Part shown: piece by piece, positions 1 to 7,418 of the stretch
Layout of the letters: every line of letters starts with the position of its first letter
How positions within the stretch are numbered: the first letter of the stretch is position 1
Source of the DNA: a bacterium
GTDB taxonomy: Bacteria; Bacillota_I; Bacilli_A; RFN20; CAG-826
Direction of reading: 5' to 3'
Assembly (NCBI GenBank): GCA_019421105.1
Contig: JAHZFY010000045.1
Span: forward strand, 1 to 9,071
Length of the DNA stretch: 9,071 nucleotides
Notes under the pieces: model-generated
What the model was told of the DNA's origin: nothing
What the model saw: the letters and a program-made list of their open reading frames with translations, nothing else
The model's database searches: none
Translations under genes and position numbers: made by a program

Positions 1-2124
1 ATATCTAATCAAGATGATAGAAACGCCATAAAAAGAGCCTATAATTATGTTTTACAAAAACATGAAGGCCAAATGAGAAAATCTGGCGAGCCATATTATC
101 ATCATTTATTAGAAGTAGCCTATATTTTAGCTTCGCTTCAAGGTGGTCCTGTAACCATTATTTCTGGTCTTCTTCACGATGTTGTAGAAGACACTAACAC
201 ACCTTTAGAAGAAATCGAAAAAGGATGGGGCAAGGAAGTTAGTAAAATCGTCGATGCTCTAACAAAGATTCAACGATTAAAATTATCAAAAATATCTAAA
301 GAAGAATTCGAAGCCGAAGATCAAAGAAAAATATTTTTAGGGATGGCAAGAGATGTTAGAGTCATCATTGTCAAATTAGCTGATCGACTTCATAACATGA
401 GAACTCTAGATTCTTTATCGCACGATAGACAACTTGCTTTATCAAGAGAAACTTTAGATGTTTTTGTGCCAATCGCTCATCGTCTTGGTATCAATTTTAT
501 TAAGAGTGAATTAGAAGATTTAGCTTTAAAATATCTTGAACCAGAAAAGTTTAACGAAGTTTCAAAATTATTATCTCTACGTAGTAAAACATCTAAAAAA
601 TCATTGGATGCTTTAACAAAAAGAATCGCGGATATTTTATTTGAAAACAACATTCCTTTTGATATTAAATCACGTGTTAAATCGATTTATAGCATATATG
701 AAAAAATGTATCATAAAGGAAAAAAATTCGATGAAATTTATGATGTTTTAGCATTGCGAATAATTACAAAAACTGAGCTTCAGTGCTATGAAATTTTAGG
801 TTTAATTCATCAAACTTATCGTCCTATTCCTGGAAGATTTAAAGACTACATAGCAATGCCAAAACCTAATATGTATCAATCCTTACATACATCTATTGTC
901 TCTGGAGATGGAAACATCTACGAAGTTCAAATTAGAACCGAGGAAATGGATGAGATTGCCGAAAGTGGAGTCGCTGCTCACTGGGCATATAAAGAAGGAT
1001 CATATAACTCGCAAAAAGAACAAAGAGAAATTGAAAACCAACTCCATTGGTTTAGAGATTTTGTTTCGATCAGCGGACAACAAAATGGTGGAGCGCAAGA
1101 ATTCATGGAGTCGCTAACAAATGATATATTTGGGGCGAATGTTTATGTTTTTACTCCAAAAGGTAAAGTTGTCGAATTGCCAAGAGATGCCACGCCTTTA
1201 GATTTTGCTTATCGCATTCATACAAAAGTCGGTGAAAGTGCTGTTGGAGCAATCATTAACAATGTGATGGTTTCTTTAAATACTAAGTTAAAAACTGGCG
1301 ATGTCGTTGAAATTAAAACTTCAAAAAATGCTCCGGGACCAAATGAAAAATGGTTGGATTTTGTGGTTTCCAGCAATGCAAAATCAAATATTAGAAAATA
1401 TTTGTTAAAGAAAAATGCTGCTTTTATGAGACAAGAAAACATTCATAAAGGCAAACAAGCATGCTTTGATTCTTTTAGAGAAAGAGGAATCAGTAACGAA
1501 AACGAAGTTTTATCATATTGTAACGATAAAAAAATGTTAGATCATTTTAAATATGAATCTGAAGATGATTTATTTTTAGGTATTGCTAATAAAGAATTAT
1601 CACCAAGTGCTATCATTGAGTTTTTAGGTATTAAAAAACCTATTTCTCTTCCAAATATTAAAAAGACATCATCTTCATCAACTTGTCCTGTATATTGCAA
1701 AGGAGTCGAAAAGATAGCTATTAATTTAGCATCGTGTTGCACTCCAATACCTGGAGATCCGATTGTTGGCTATATCACAAGAGGAAAAGGAATCACTGTC
1801 CATAGAGCTAATTGTCCAAATATTGCTAAAGAAAAAGTAAGACTAGTCGCAGTTTATTGGTATGATGACTTAGGAAATAATACTTATCAAGTCGACATTT
1901 TAGTTGAAGCGATTGATCGAGATTCTTTATTAACAGATATTATGGGATGTTTTTCTGCACAAAAGGTAAATGTCACATCGTTGCATGCTAAATTTAACCC
2001 GATTAGTAAAACTTCAACTTTTTCTGTATCTATTAATGTAAATAACGTTGATAAATTAAATTCTGTAATTTCACACCTCATGAATATTAAAGGTGTCATT
2101 AATGTTACAAGAGTTATTCATTAG
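1..2124 (+). CDS. rel: Bifunctional (p)ppGpp synthetase/hydrolase of the Rel/SpoT (RSH) family, 5' end outside window
   Basis: The reading frame is open from base 1, so the gene starts upstream; about 18 N-terminal residues seem missing by comparison with family members (707 codons are present). Rel makes and degrades the alarmone (p)ppGpp in response to uncharged tRNA on ribosomes. Window residue 1 is base 1. The HD hydrolase domain shows H35, HD at 59-60 with following ED (LLHDVVEDT), and D128 in LADRLHN. The synthetase domain (about 221-335) has YDVLALR, GRFKDY (R279) and EVQIRT with the catalytic Glu at 308. RFKD is the RXKD form typical of bifunctional enzymes rather than the EXDD form of E. 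coli RelA. A TGS domain starts near 381, a Cys/His element has C579, C580, H601 and C605, and an ACT domain runs from about 631 to the end. Both activities look intact. The Pro that normally follows the first HD-domain His is Leu36. The stop is TAG. Confidence 0.96.
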   Translation: MSNQDDRNAIKRAYNYVLQKHEGQMRKSGEPYYHHLLEVAYILASLQGGPVTIISGLLHDVVEDTNTPLEEIEKGWGKEVSKIVDALTKIQRLKLSKISKEEFEAEDQRKIFLGMARDVRVIIVKLADRLHNMRTLDSLSHDRQLALSRETLDVFVPIAHRLGINFIKSELEDLALKYLEPEKFNEVSKLLSLRSKTSKKSLDALTKRIADILFENNIPFDIKSRVKSIYSIYEKMYHKGKKFDEIYDVLALRIITKTELQCYEILGLIHQTYRPIPGRFKDYIAMPKPNMYQSLHTSIVSGDGNIYEVQIRTEEMDEIAESGVAAHWAYKEGSYNSQKEQREIENQLHWFRDFVSISGQQNGGAQEFMESLTNDIFGANVYVFTPKGKVVELPRDATPLDFAYRIHTKVGESAVGAIINNVMVSLNTKLKTGDVVEIKTSKNAPGPNEKWLDFVVSSNAKSNIRKYLLKKNAAFMRQENIHKGKQACFDSFRERGISNENEVLSYCNDKKMLDHFKYESEDDLFLGIANKELSPSAIIEFLGIKKPISLPNIKKTSSSSTCPVYCKGVEKIAINLASCCTPIPGDPIVGYITRGKGITVHRANCPNIAKEKVRLVAVYWYDDLGNNTYQVDILVEAIDRDSLLTDIMGCFSAQKVNVTSLHAKFNPISKTSTFSVSINVNNVDKLNSVISHLMNIKGVINVTRVIH

Positions 2125-2126
2125 TT

Positions 2127-2155
2127 TTGATTTATTAACAATTATTATATATAAT
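2127..2155 (+). promoter_or_regulatory. Candidate sigma-A type promoter for hisS
   Basis: TTGATT at 2127-2132 and TATAAT at 2150-2155 are separated by exactly 17 bases; the -10 matches consensus fully and the -35 at four of six positions. Transcription would start near 2161-2163, giving a leader of about 27 bases before the hisS ATG. The hexamers and spacing are seen directly; activity is inferred. AT-rich intergenic DNA often contains TATAAT by chance, but the ideal spacing and the position just before a gene favour a real promoter. Confidence 0.6.
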
Positions 2156-2185
2156 AAACTCCGTAGATTATTCTAGGAGTTTTTT
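2156..2185 (+). terminator. Terminator-like hairpin containing the hisS ribosome binding site
   Basis: AAACTCC (2156-2162) pairs with GGAGTTT (2176-2182). After a single bulged G at 2163 the stem continues with TAG (2164-2166) against CTA (2173-2175), closing a six-base loop ATTATT. Six T residues (2180-2185) form and follow the end of the 3' arm, as in an intrinsic terminator. The GGAG at 2176-2179 is also the only SD candidate for hisS, nine bases before its ATG, so the folded form would hide it. It may terminate rel transcripts, limit hisS translation from read-through RNA, or both. The stem has only a few G-C pairs, so strong termination is not assured. Confidence 0.55.
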
Positions 2186-2188
2186 GTT

Positions 2189-3649
2189 ATGAATATTCAA
2201 AATGTAAAAGGAACACACGATGTCATTTTAAAAGAAGCTCAAGCTTATGAGCGAATTGAAAGCGTGATGAAAGCGATTGCTGAATCGTATTGTTTTAAAG
2301 AATTTAGAGTACCTGTTATCGAAAATAGTGCATTATTTTTAAGAAGTGTTGGTGAAAGTTCTGACATTGTTAGAAAAGAGATGTACACATTTTTAGATAA
2401 AGGTGGTAGATCTTTAACTCTAAGACCTGAGTTTACTGCAGGCATTATTAGAAGCTTTGTTAATAACAAATTATATGCGACAAAAGATTTACCAGTTAAA
2501 GCTTACTATGTTGGTCCTGTTTTTAGATATGAAAGACCTCAATTAGGAAGATACCGCCAATTTAATCAATTTGGTATCGAAACGATTGGTACAACTAGCG
2601 TCTATCATGATGTCGAGGCAATTTTATTAGGTTATACGATATTAACCGCGCTTGGTTTAGAAAATATCAAGGTAAAAATCAATACTTTAGGTGATGCTTT
2701 ATCAAGACAAAATTATAAAGATGCTTTAAAATCCTACTTTGCAAATCATATTGAAAATATGTGTGGCGATTGCAAGCAAAGATATGAATTAAACCCATTA
2801 AGAATTCTTGATTGCAAAGTAAAAGAAGATCAAGAAATTGTAAAAAATGCCCCTAACATGTCTGATTTTTTAACAGATGATGCTAAAAAACGTTTTGATG
2901 ATTTGTGTAGTTTATTAGAACAAGTCGGTGTCGATTATGAAGTCGATGACACTTTAGTTAGAGGTTTAGATTACTATTCACAAACAGTATTTGAATATCA
3001 TTACACATCTAAAAAAGGAATTAATTATGGTGCTGTTGGTGCTGGTGGCCACTACGATGGTCTTGTAAAAGAAATGAACGGACCTCAATTAGAAGGTGTT
3101 GGCTTATCTTTTGGTGTTGAAAGAGTATATTCTGTTTTAAACGATGATGAATTATTAAGCAATATAGATGAAGGCTGTGATGTATTTGTCATGCCAATGG
3201 GTGAGGACGCCAATGAAATTGGTTTTTATGTTTTAACCACATTAAGACAATATGGATTTACTTCTGAAATCGATGTTAGCGGTTCTAAATTATCTAGCAT
3301 GTTAAAAAAAGCAAATAGATTAAATACTAAATTTGCAATCATTTTAGGCGAAGAAGAAATTAATACTAGAGTATTAACAATAAAAGATTTAATCAAGCAA
3401 GAACAATATAAAGTAAATGTCGATAACTTAATTGATTTTTTAGATTCAAGATTGAATAATGCAGAAGACGAACATGAGCATTGTTCATGTGAAAATGGTG
3501 AAGAACATCATTGTTGTGGTCATCATCACGACGAAGACCATTGTTGCGGACATGAAAATCATGAACACGGTCATGGATGTTGTGGACACGGACATCATGA
3601 TGGTGAAGAACATCATTGCTGCCATAAAGATACTAATAAAGGAGAATAA
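2189..3649 (+). CDS. hisS: Histidyl-tRNA synthetase with an appended His/Cys-rich C-terminal tail
   Basis: A class II synthetase that joins histidine to tRNA-His in the cytoplasm using ATP. The N-terminus VKGTHDV is the usual HisRS start. SVGESSDIV and LRPEFTAG (R79-E81) form the first part of the catalytic core. Motif 2 is FRYERPQLGRYRQF (R113, Q127). The HisRS-specific loop is RGLDYY with R258, followed by GGHYDG (H288, Y289), and motif 3 is GVGLSFGVER with R312. The anticodon-binding domain spans about 330-423. Family members normally end near residue 420-430; here 62 extra residues (425-486) follow, very rich in His and Cys and described separately. The ATG at 2189 has GGAG nine bases upstream, inside a hairpin. 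RPEFTA, QFNQ and GGHYDG differ from the common RPEGTA, QFHQ and GGRYDG. No T-box leader fits in the 64-base upstream gap. The TAA stop is one base before the aspS ATG. Confidence 0.97.
   Translation: MNIQNVKGTHDVILKEAQAYERIESVMKAIAESYCFKEFRVPVIENSALFLRSVGESSDIVRKEMYTFLDKGGRSLTLRPEFTAGIIRSFVNNKLYATKDLPVKAYYVGPVFRYERPQLGRYRQFNQFGIETIGTTSVYHDVEAILLGYTILTALGLENIKVKINTLGDALSRQNYKDALKSYFANHIENMCGDCKQRYELNPLRILDCKVKEDQEIVKNAPNMSDFLTDDAKKRFDDLCSLLEQVGVDYEVDDTLVRGLDYYSQTVFEYHYTSKKGINYGAVGAGGHYDGLVKEMNGPQLEGVGLSFGVERVYSVLNDDELLSNIDEGCDVFVMPMGEDANEIGFYVLTTLRQYGFTSEIDVSGSKLSSMLKKANRLNTKFAIILGEEEINTRVLTIKDLIKQEQYKVNVDNLIDFLDSRLNNAEDEHEHCSCENGEEHHCCGHHHDEDHCCGHENHEHGHGCCGHGHHDGEEHHCCHKDTNKGE
3495..3513 (+). 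repeat. First copy of a 19-base direct repeat in the hisS tail
   Basis: Identical over 19 bases to 3600-3618, exactly 105 bases (35 codons) downstream and in the same frame. It encodes most of GEEHHCC at residues 437-443. Just past the repeat the copies differ only at two third-codon positions (TGT TGT against TGC TGC), so the protein repeat is exact over seven residues. Confidence 0.85.
3600..3618 (+). repeat. Second copy of the 19-base direct repeat in the hisS tail
   Basis: Matches 3495-3513 base for base and encodes most of GEEHHCC at residues 472-478. The in-frame spacing suggests that the tail grew by duplication of a His/Cys unit and later diverged at silent positions. Confidence 0.85.
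3638..3644 (+). promoter_or_regulatory. aspS ribosome binding site inside the end of hisS
   Basis: AAAGGAG lies six bases before ATG 3651 and overlaps the last three sense codons of hisS. It decides the aspS start: the aspS frame stays open upstream to an ATG at 3459, but that ATG lies within the hisS tail and gives a sequence unlike AspRS. The placement implies that ribosomes finishing hisS pass over or reinitiate at this site. Confidence 0.9.
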
Positions 3650-3650
3650 G

Positions 3651-5378
3651 ATGGAAAGAACATGTTTTAATACACAATTAAGTATAAAAAATGTCGGTGA
3701 AAAAGTGGTCTTGCTTGGCTGGGCGGCTAAAAGAAGAAATCTAGGACAACTTTTATTCATCGATTTAAGAGATAGAAGTGGCATAATTCAAGTTTTAGTA
3801 AAAGATGGCGTCGAAGTTCCTGATATAAGAAACGAGTATGTGCTTCAAGTTTTTGGAGTTGTCAGTAAAAAAGATATCCCTAATAAGAACTTAAAAACTG
3901 GGGATATCGAAATTATTGCTGATAAAATTGTAGTCATCAACAAAGCAAAAAATCCTCCTTTAATCATCGATGATAAAACAGACGCGTTAGAAGAGACACG
4001 ACTTAAATATCGCTATTTAGATTTAAGAAGACCAATGATGCAACATTATTTTGATATTAGACACAAAATCAAATTAACAGTGCATGATTATCTTTCTAAT
4101 TTAAATTTTATCGAAGTTGAAACTCCTATGTTATGCGCTAGTTCACCTGAAGGTGCAAAAGAATATCTTGTTCCATCTCGTCTACATCATGGTAGTTTTT
4201 ATGCTTTACCACAAAGCCCACAAATGTTTAAACAATTATTGATGGTTGGTGGTTTTGAAAGATATTATCAAATCGCAAGATGTTTTAGAGATGAAGATTT
4301 AAGGGCAGATCGTCAACCTGATTTTACCCAAATTGATATTGAAACTTCATTTTTAAGTCAACCACAGTTCTTAGAAATGATGGAAGGTTTGATTCAAAAG
4401 ATATTTAAAAACACAATTGGATATGATGTTGAATTACCATTGCGTCAAATGAAGTATGAAGATGCAATTAATTATTATGGCTCTGATAAACCAGATACAA
4501 GATTTGATATGAAGTTGCATGATATCAAAGATATAATGTTAAATTCTTCTTTCGAAGGATTTAAATCATGTGAAGATATAAGAGGTATCAAAGTCGAAAA
4601 TGTCGCTAATACGACATCTAGAAAAGTAATTGATGGTTTAAATTTAGAAGCTAAAAAGTTCTCTTTAGGCGGAGTTAGTGTTTTAAAAGTTGAAAACAAT
4701 ACTTTAACTGGTTCTTTTGTAAAATTTTTAGATGAGACTATTAACGATGCCTTAATCAAAGAATTTGACGCTCATGATAATGACATCATTATTGTTTCTA
4801 GCGGATCTCATAATAGAGTAACCTCCTACTTAGGGGCTTTAAGAAGCAAATATGCTAAAGAATTAAACTTAATTAAACCTAACACATATGATTTATTGTG
4901 GGTTGTAGATTTTCCAATGTTTGAAAAAAATGTCGAAGATGGAAAAATTGTTGCTACCCATCATCCATTTACTAGACCAAAAGATGAAGATGTTAAATAT
5001 TTAAAAGAAGATCCTTTAAAAGTTTTAACTTATGCATATGACATTGTCATCAATGGTTATGAAGCTGGTGGTGGAACAATGAGAATCTATGACCAAGATA
5101 TGCAACAAACCATATTTGAAATTTTAGGTTTGACCGATGAAGAAATAGAAGCTAAATTCGGATACTTTATCGAAGCATTAAAATATGGTACACCTCCACA
5201 TGCTGGAATGGCATTTGGTTTAGATAGATTAGCGATGATTTTAGGCGGCACTGATAACATTAGAGATGTTATTGCCTTCCCTAAAAACTTAGCAGGTGTA
5301 TGTCCTATGTCTAATGCACCAACAAAAGTAACAAAAGAGCAATTAGACGAATTAGGAATAAAATTTGAAGAAAACTAA
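3651..5378 (+). CDS. aspS: Aspartyl-tRNA synthetase, bacterial type
   Basis: A class II synthetase that charges tRNA-Asp; 575 residues, near the usual 580-590 for the bacterial form. The N-terminal OB-fold anticodon-binding domain holds RRNLGQLLFIDLRDR. Motif 1 is the VETPML..SSPEGAKEYLVPSR region, followed by the flipping loop QSPQMFKQ. Motif 2 is RCFRDEDLRADRQPDFTQID (R213). The bacterial GAD insertion domain occupies about 280-415, and motif 3 is FGLDRLAMILGG (R526). Leu31 in NLG is the residue of discriminating, tRNA-Asp-only enzymes, whereas non-discriminating enzymes usually have His there; this is an inference from one position. The start is set by AAAGGAG at 3638-3644 and by the MERT..QL N-terminus. 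It lies one base after hisS, the familiar hisS-aspS pairing of Firmicutes, and probably shares its transcript. Confidence 0.97.
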   Translation: MERTCFNTQLSIKNVGEKVVLLGWAAKRRNLGQLLFIDLRDRSGIIQVLVKDGVEVPDIRNEYVLQVFGVVSKKDIPNKNLKTGDIEIIADKIVVINKAKNPPLIIDDKTDALEETRLKYRYLDLRRPMMQHYFDIRHKIKLTVHDYLSNLNFIEVETPMLCASSPEGAKEYLVPSRLHHGSFYALPQSPQMFKQLLMVGGFERYYQIARCFRDEDLRADRQPDFTQIDIETSFLSQPQFLEMMEGLIQKIFKNTIGYDVELPLRQMKYEDAINYYGSDKPDTRFDMKLHDIKDIMLNSSFEGFKSCEDIRGIKVENVANTTSRKVIDGLNLEAKKFSLGGVSVLKVENNTLTGSFVKFLDETINDALIKEFDAHDNDIIIVSSGSHNRVTSYLGALRSKYAKELNLIKPNTYDLLWVVDFPMFEKNVEDGKIVATHHPFTRPKDEDVKYLKEDPLKVLTYAYDIVINGYEAGGGTMRIYDQDMQQTIFEILGLTDEEIEAKFGYFIEALKYGTPPHAGMAFGLDRLAMILGGTDNIRDVIAFPKNLAGVCPMSNAPTKVTKEQLDELGIKFEEN

Positions 5379-5414
5379 ATATTTACTAAATAAATACTAA
5401 TAAGGAGAAAAATC

Positions 5415-7397
5415 ATGGAAAAAGTAAATAGCATCGACAAATTATCAATAGCCACAATCAGATCATTGTGCATTGATGGAATCAACAAAGCTAAATCCGG
5501 ACACCCTGGAATGGCATTAGGTTCAGCGCCTATTTTATACACTTTATGGACAAAGCATTTAGTTGCTGATCCAAAAAATCCTAATTGGGTGAATCGTGAT
5601 CGTTTCATTTTAAGTGCTGGTCACGCTAGCATGTTGTTATATGCTATGCTCCATGTTTCTGGCTATGATTTATCATTAGATGAAATTAAAAGATTTAGAC
5701 AATTAAATTCATTGACTCCTGGACATCCAGAATTTGGACACACTGTTGGTGTAGATTCTGGTTCAGGACCATTAGGACAAGGCGTTGCTCAAGCAGTTGG
5801 TGTTGCGATGGCGGAACAAGCTATAGCTGCTCAATATGAAGATGGCGAAAAAATCATGGATCACTACACATATGTTTTATGTGGCGATGGATGTTTAGAA
5901 GAAGGCGTTACTCAAGAAGCAATTTCTTTAGCTGGACATCAAAAATTAAATAAATTAATTTTAATTTATGATTTCAACAATGTTACACTTGATGGACCAC
6001 TTCCAATGTCTTTTAATGAAAATGTTGCCAAACGTTTTGAAGCAAGTGGATGGAATTATTTAAGTGTTGAAGACGGAAATGATGTTGTTGCAATCGATAA
6101 AGCAATTACTGAAGCTAAAAAATCTAAGGATAAACCTACAATTATCATCGTTAAAACTGTTATTGGCTATGGTAGTGCTAATCAAGGTACATCCAAAGTT
6201 CATGGTTCTCCATTAGGAGTAGAAGATGGAAACAAAGCTAAAAAAGAAGTTTATGGCTTTGACCATGAAGATTTCTTTATTCCTGAAGAAGTTTATAAAC
6301 ACTTCGTAGAAACATTTGCAAGACGCGGCCATGAAGCATATGAAAAATATAATGAAACTTTCAAAAAATATGCTTCTAAACACGCAAAAGACGCTGCTAG
6401 ATTTGAAATGTTGAAAGATAATGATGTCTTTGAATACTTACCAAAAGTTTTCCCTGACTTTGTTGATGGAAGTGCTGATTCTACTAGAAATTCTTCTGGT
6501 AAAGCTTTAAATGCTTATGTTTTATCCATTCCAAATATGATTGGTGGTTCTGCTGACGTTGCCGGTTCTGTCATTACTAAATTAAATGGTGGAACTAATT
6601 TTGAAGCTGGTAATAGAGGCGGTCATAATGTCAACTGGGGTATTAGAGAATTCGCTATGGCTTGTGCTCAAAATGGTATGTTATTGCACGGTGGATTAAG
6701 ACCTTATGTAGGCTGCTTCTTAGTTTTTGCTGATTACATGAAAGCTGCAATCAGAATGGCCGCTTTATCAAAACTACCTGGCATCTTCTTATTTTCACAT
6801 GATAGTATTGCAGTTGGTGAAGACGGTCCTACTCATCAACCAGTCGAACAACTAGCAATGTTAAGATCTATTCCAAATGTCAATGTTATCCGTCCTTGTG
6901 ATGAAAGAGAAACATATGCTGCTTGGTATCAAGCACTTGCTTCAACTAAAACACCAACAGCATTGATTTTAACTAGACAAGCATTACCATTAATGAAACA
7001 TTCAAGTGCTGATGGATTAGCAAAAGGCGCCTATGTCATCTCTAAAGAAAAAGAAAAAGCAGTTTTAAATATCGTTGCTAGCGGTAGTGAAGTTGCTTTA
7101 GCAGTTCAAGTTCAAGAAAAACTATTAGCTGAAGGTATCGATGTAAGAGTTATTTCAATGCCATGTTGGGAATTATTCGATGCTCAAAGCGAAGAATATA
7201 AAGATTCTATATTTAACGTTGAATATGAAAAACGTGTATCCATCGAAATGCTTTCAACATTTGGTTGGGCAAAATATGCCAAACACAATATCGGTATCGA
7301 TACATTTGGCGCTAGTGGCCCTGCAAAAGATGTCATTTCTTATTATGGATTTGATGTCGATAGCATCGTCAATAAAATCAAACAATATTTAAAATAA
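5415..7397 (+). CDS. tkt: Transketolase
   Basis: A thiamine diphosphate enzyme that moves two-carbon ketol units between sugar phosphates in the non-oxidative pentose phosphate pathway; 660 residues, the usual full length. The N-terminal domain has SGHPGMALG, DRFILSAGHAS, TPGHPEFGHT and GPLGQG, then the cofactor and metal motif GDG (157-159) leading to N188-N189 in FNNVTLDG. HGSPLG lies near the end of this domain. The pyrimidine domain has GIREFAM with catalytic E412, followed by HDSIAVGEDGPTHQPVEQ. The C-terminal domain ends with STFGWAKY and GIDTFGASGPAKDV. EFAM instead of EHAM is as in the Bacillus enzyme. The stretch GVDSGSGPLGQG differs from the common GVETTTGPLGQG. AAGGAG at 5402-5407, seven bases before the ATG, fixes the start. 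It follows aspS by 36 bases with no convincing terminator, so it may be co-transcribed. Confidence 0.97.
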   Translation: MEKVNSIDKLSIATIRSLCIDGINKAKSGHPGMALGSAPILYTLWTKHLVADPKNPNWVNRDRFILSAGHASMLLYAMLHVSGYDLSLDEIKRFRQLNSLTPGHPEFGHTVGVDSGSGPLGQGVAQAVGVAMAEQAIAAQYEDGEKIMDHYTYVLCGDGCLEEGVTQEAISLAGHQKLNKLILIYDFNNVTLDGPLPMSFNENVAKRFEASGWNYLSVEDGNDVVAIDKAITEAKKSKDKPTIIIVKTVIGYGSANQGTSKVHGSPLGVEDGNKAKKEVYGFDHEDFFIPEEVYKHFVETFARRGHEAYEKYNETFKKYASKHAKDAARFEMLKDNDVFEYLPKVFPDFVDGSADSTRNSSGKALNAYVLSIPNMIGGSADVAGSVITKLNGGTNFEAGNRGGHNVNWGIREFAMACAQNGMLLHGGLRPYVGCFLVFADYMKAAIRMAALSKLPGIFLFSHDSIAVGEDGPTHQPVEQLAMLRSIPNVNVIRPCDERETYAAWYQALASTKTPTALILTRQALPLMKHSSADGLAKGAYVISKEKEKAVLNIVASGSEVALAVQVQEKLLAEGIDVRVISMPCWELFDAQSEEYKDSIFNVEYEKRVSIEMLSTFGWAKYAKHNIGIDTFGASGPAKDVISYYGFDVDSIVNKIKQYLK

Positions 7398-7405
7398 ATT
7401 ATTTT

Positions 7406-7412
7406 AAGGAGG
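7406..7412 (+). promoter_or_regulatory. Strong ribosome binding site of the Asp23 gene
   Basis: AAGGAGG, six bases before ATG 7419, is the longest SD match seen in the window. It suggests that this small protein is made in quantity, as Asp23 proteins are in some Firmicutes. Confidence 0.9.
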
Positions 7413-7418
7413 CTGTTT

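Larger units (their letters stand above)
3461..3646 (+). other. His/Cys-rich, probably metal-binding, C-terminal extension of HisRS
   Basis: Codons 425-486 of hisS. Residues 429-479 (51 positions) hold 18 His, 10 Cys, 12 Asp/Glu and 8 Gly, leaving one Ser and two Asn. Eight of the ten Cys occur as four CC pairs (442-443, 452-453, 464-465, 477-478), usually as HCCGH or similar; the other two form CSC at 432-434. The alternation of CCG with HGH and HHD resembles the nickel/zinc-binding tail of SlyD. The extension begins right after the last helix of the anticodon-binding domain and is probably disordered without metal. Metal binding is inferred from composition. Fifteen of the His codons are CAT and three are CAC. 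Confidence 0.9.

Noticed and set aside
3459..3650. Upstream extension of aspS to the ATG at 3459
   Set aside because: The added 64 residues are the hisS tail read one base later and do not resemble AspRS. ATG 3651 has an ideal AAAGGAG and the usual AspRS N-terminus.
3638..3651. Programmed +1 frameshift at the end of hisS, like prfB (AAAGGAG before a stop)
   Set aside because: The last codon GAA would have to re-pair with AAT, which tRNA-Glu does not favour, and the AAAGGAG is fully explained as the aspS ribosome binding site.
5380..5396. Hairpin between aspS and tkt as a terminator
   Set aside because: TATTTA and TAAATA pair, but with A-T pairs only and no T run after the stem; too weak to call.
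5365..5401. Promoter for tkt (TTGAAG, then TAAATA or TACTAAT)
   Set aside because: The hexamers match consensus poorly at workable spacing; expected by chance in AT-rich DNA.
1218..5608. Minus-strand open frames inside rel, hisS, aspS and tkt
   Set aside because: All lie inside clearly identified + strand genes, have no recognisable protein features and look like frame shadows.
6645..6656. His-to-Phe change in the transketolase GIREFAM motif as an active-site defect
   Set aside because: EFAM is also found in the Bacillus enzyme, and the catalytic Glu is present.
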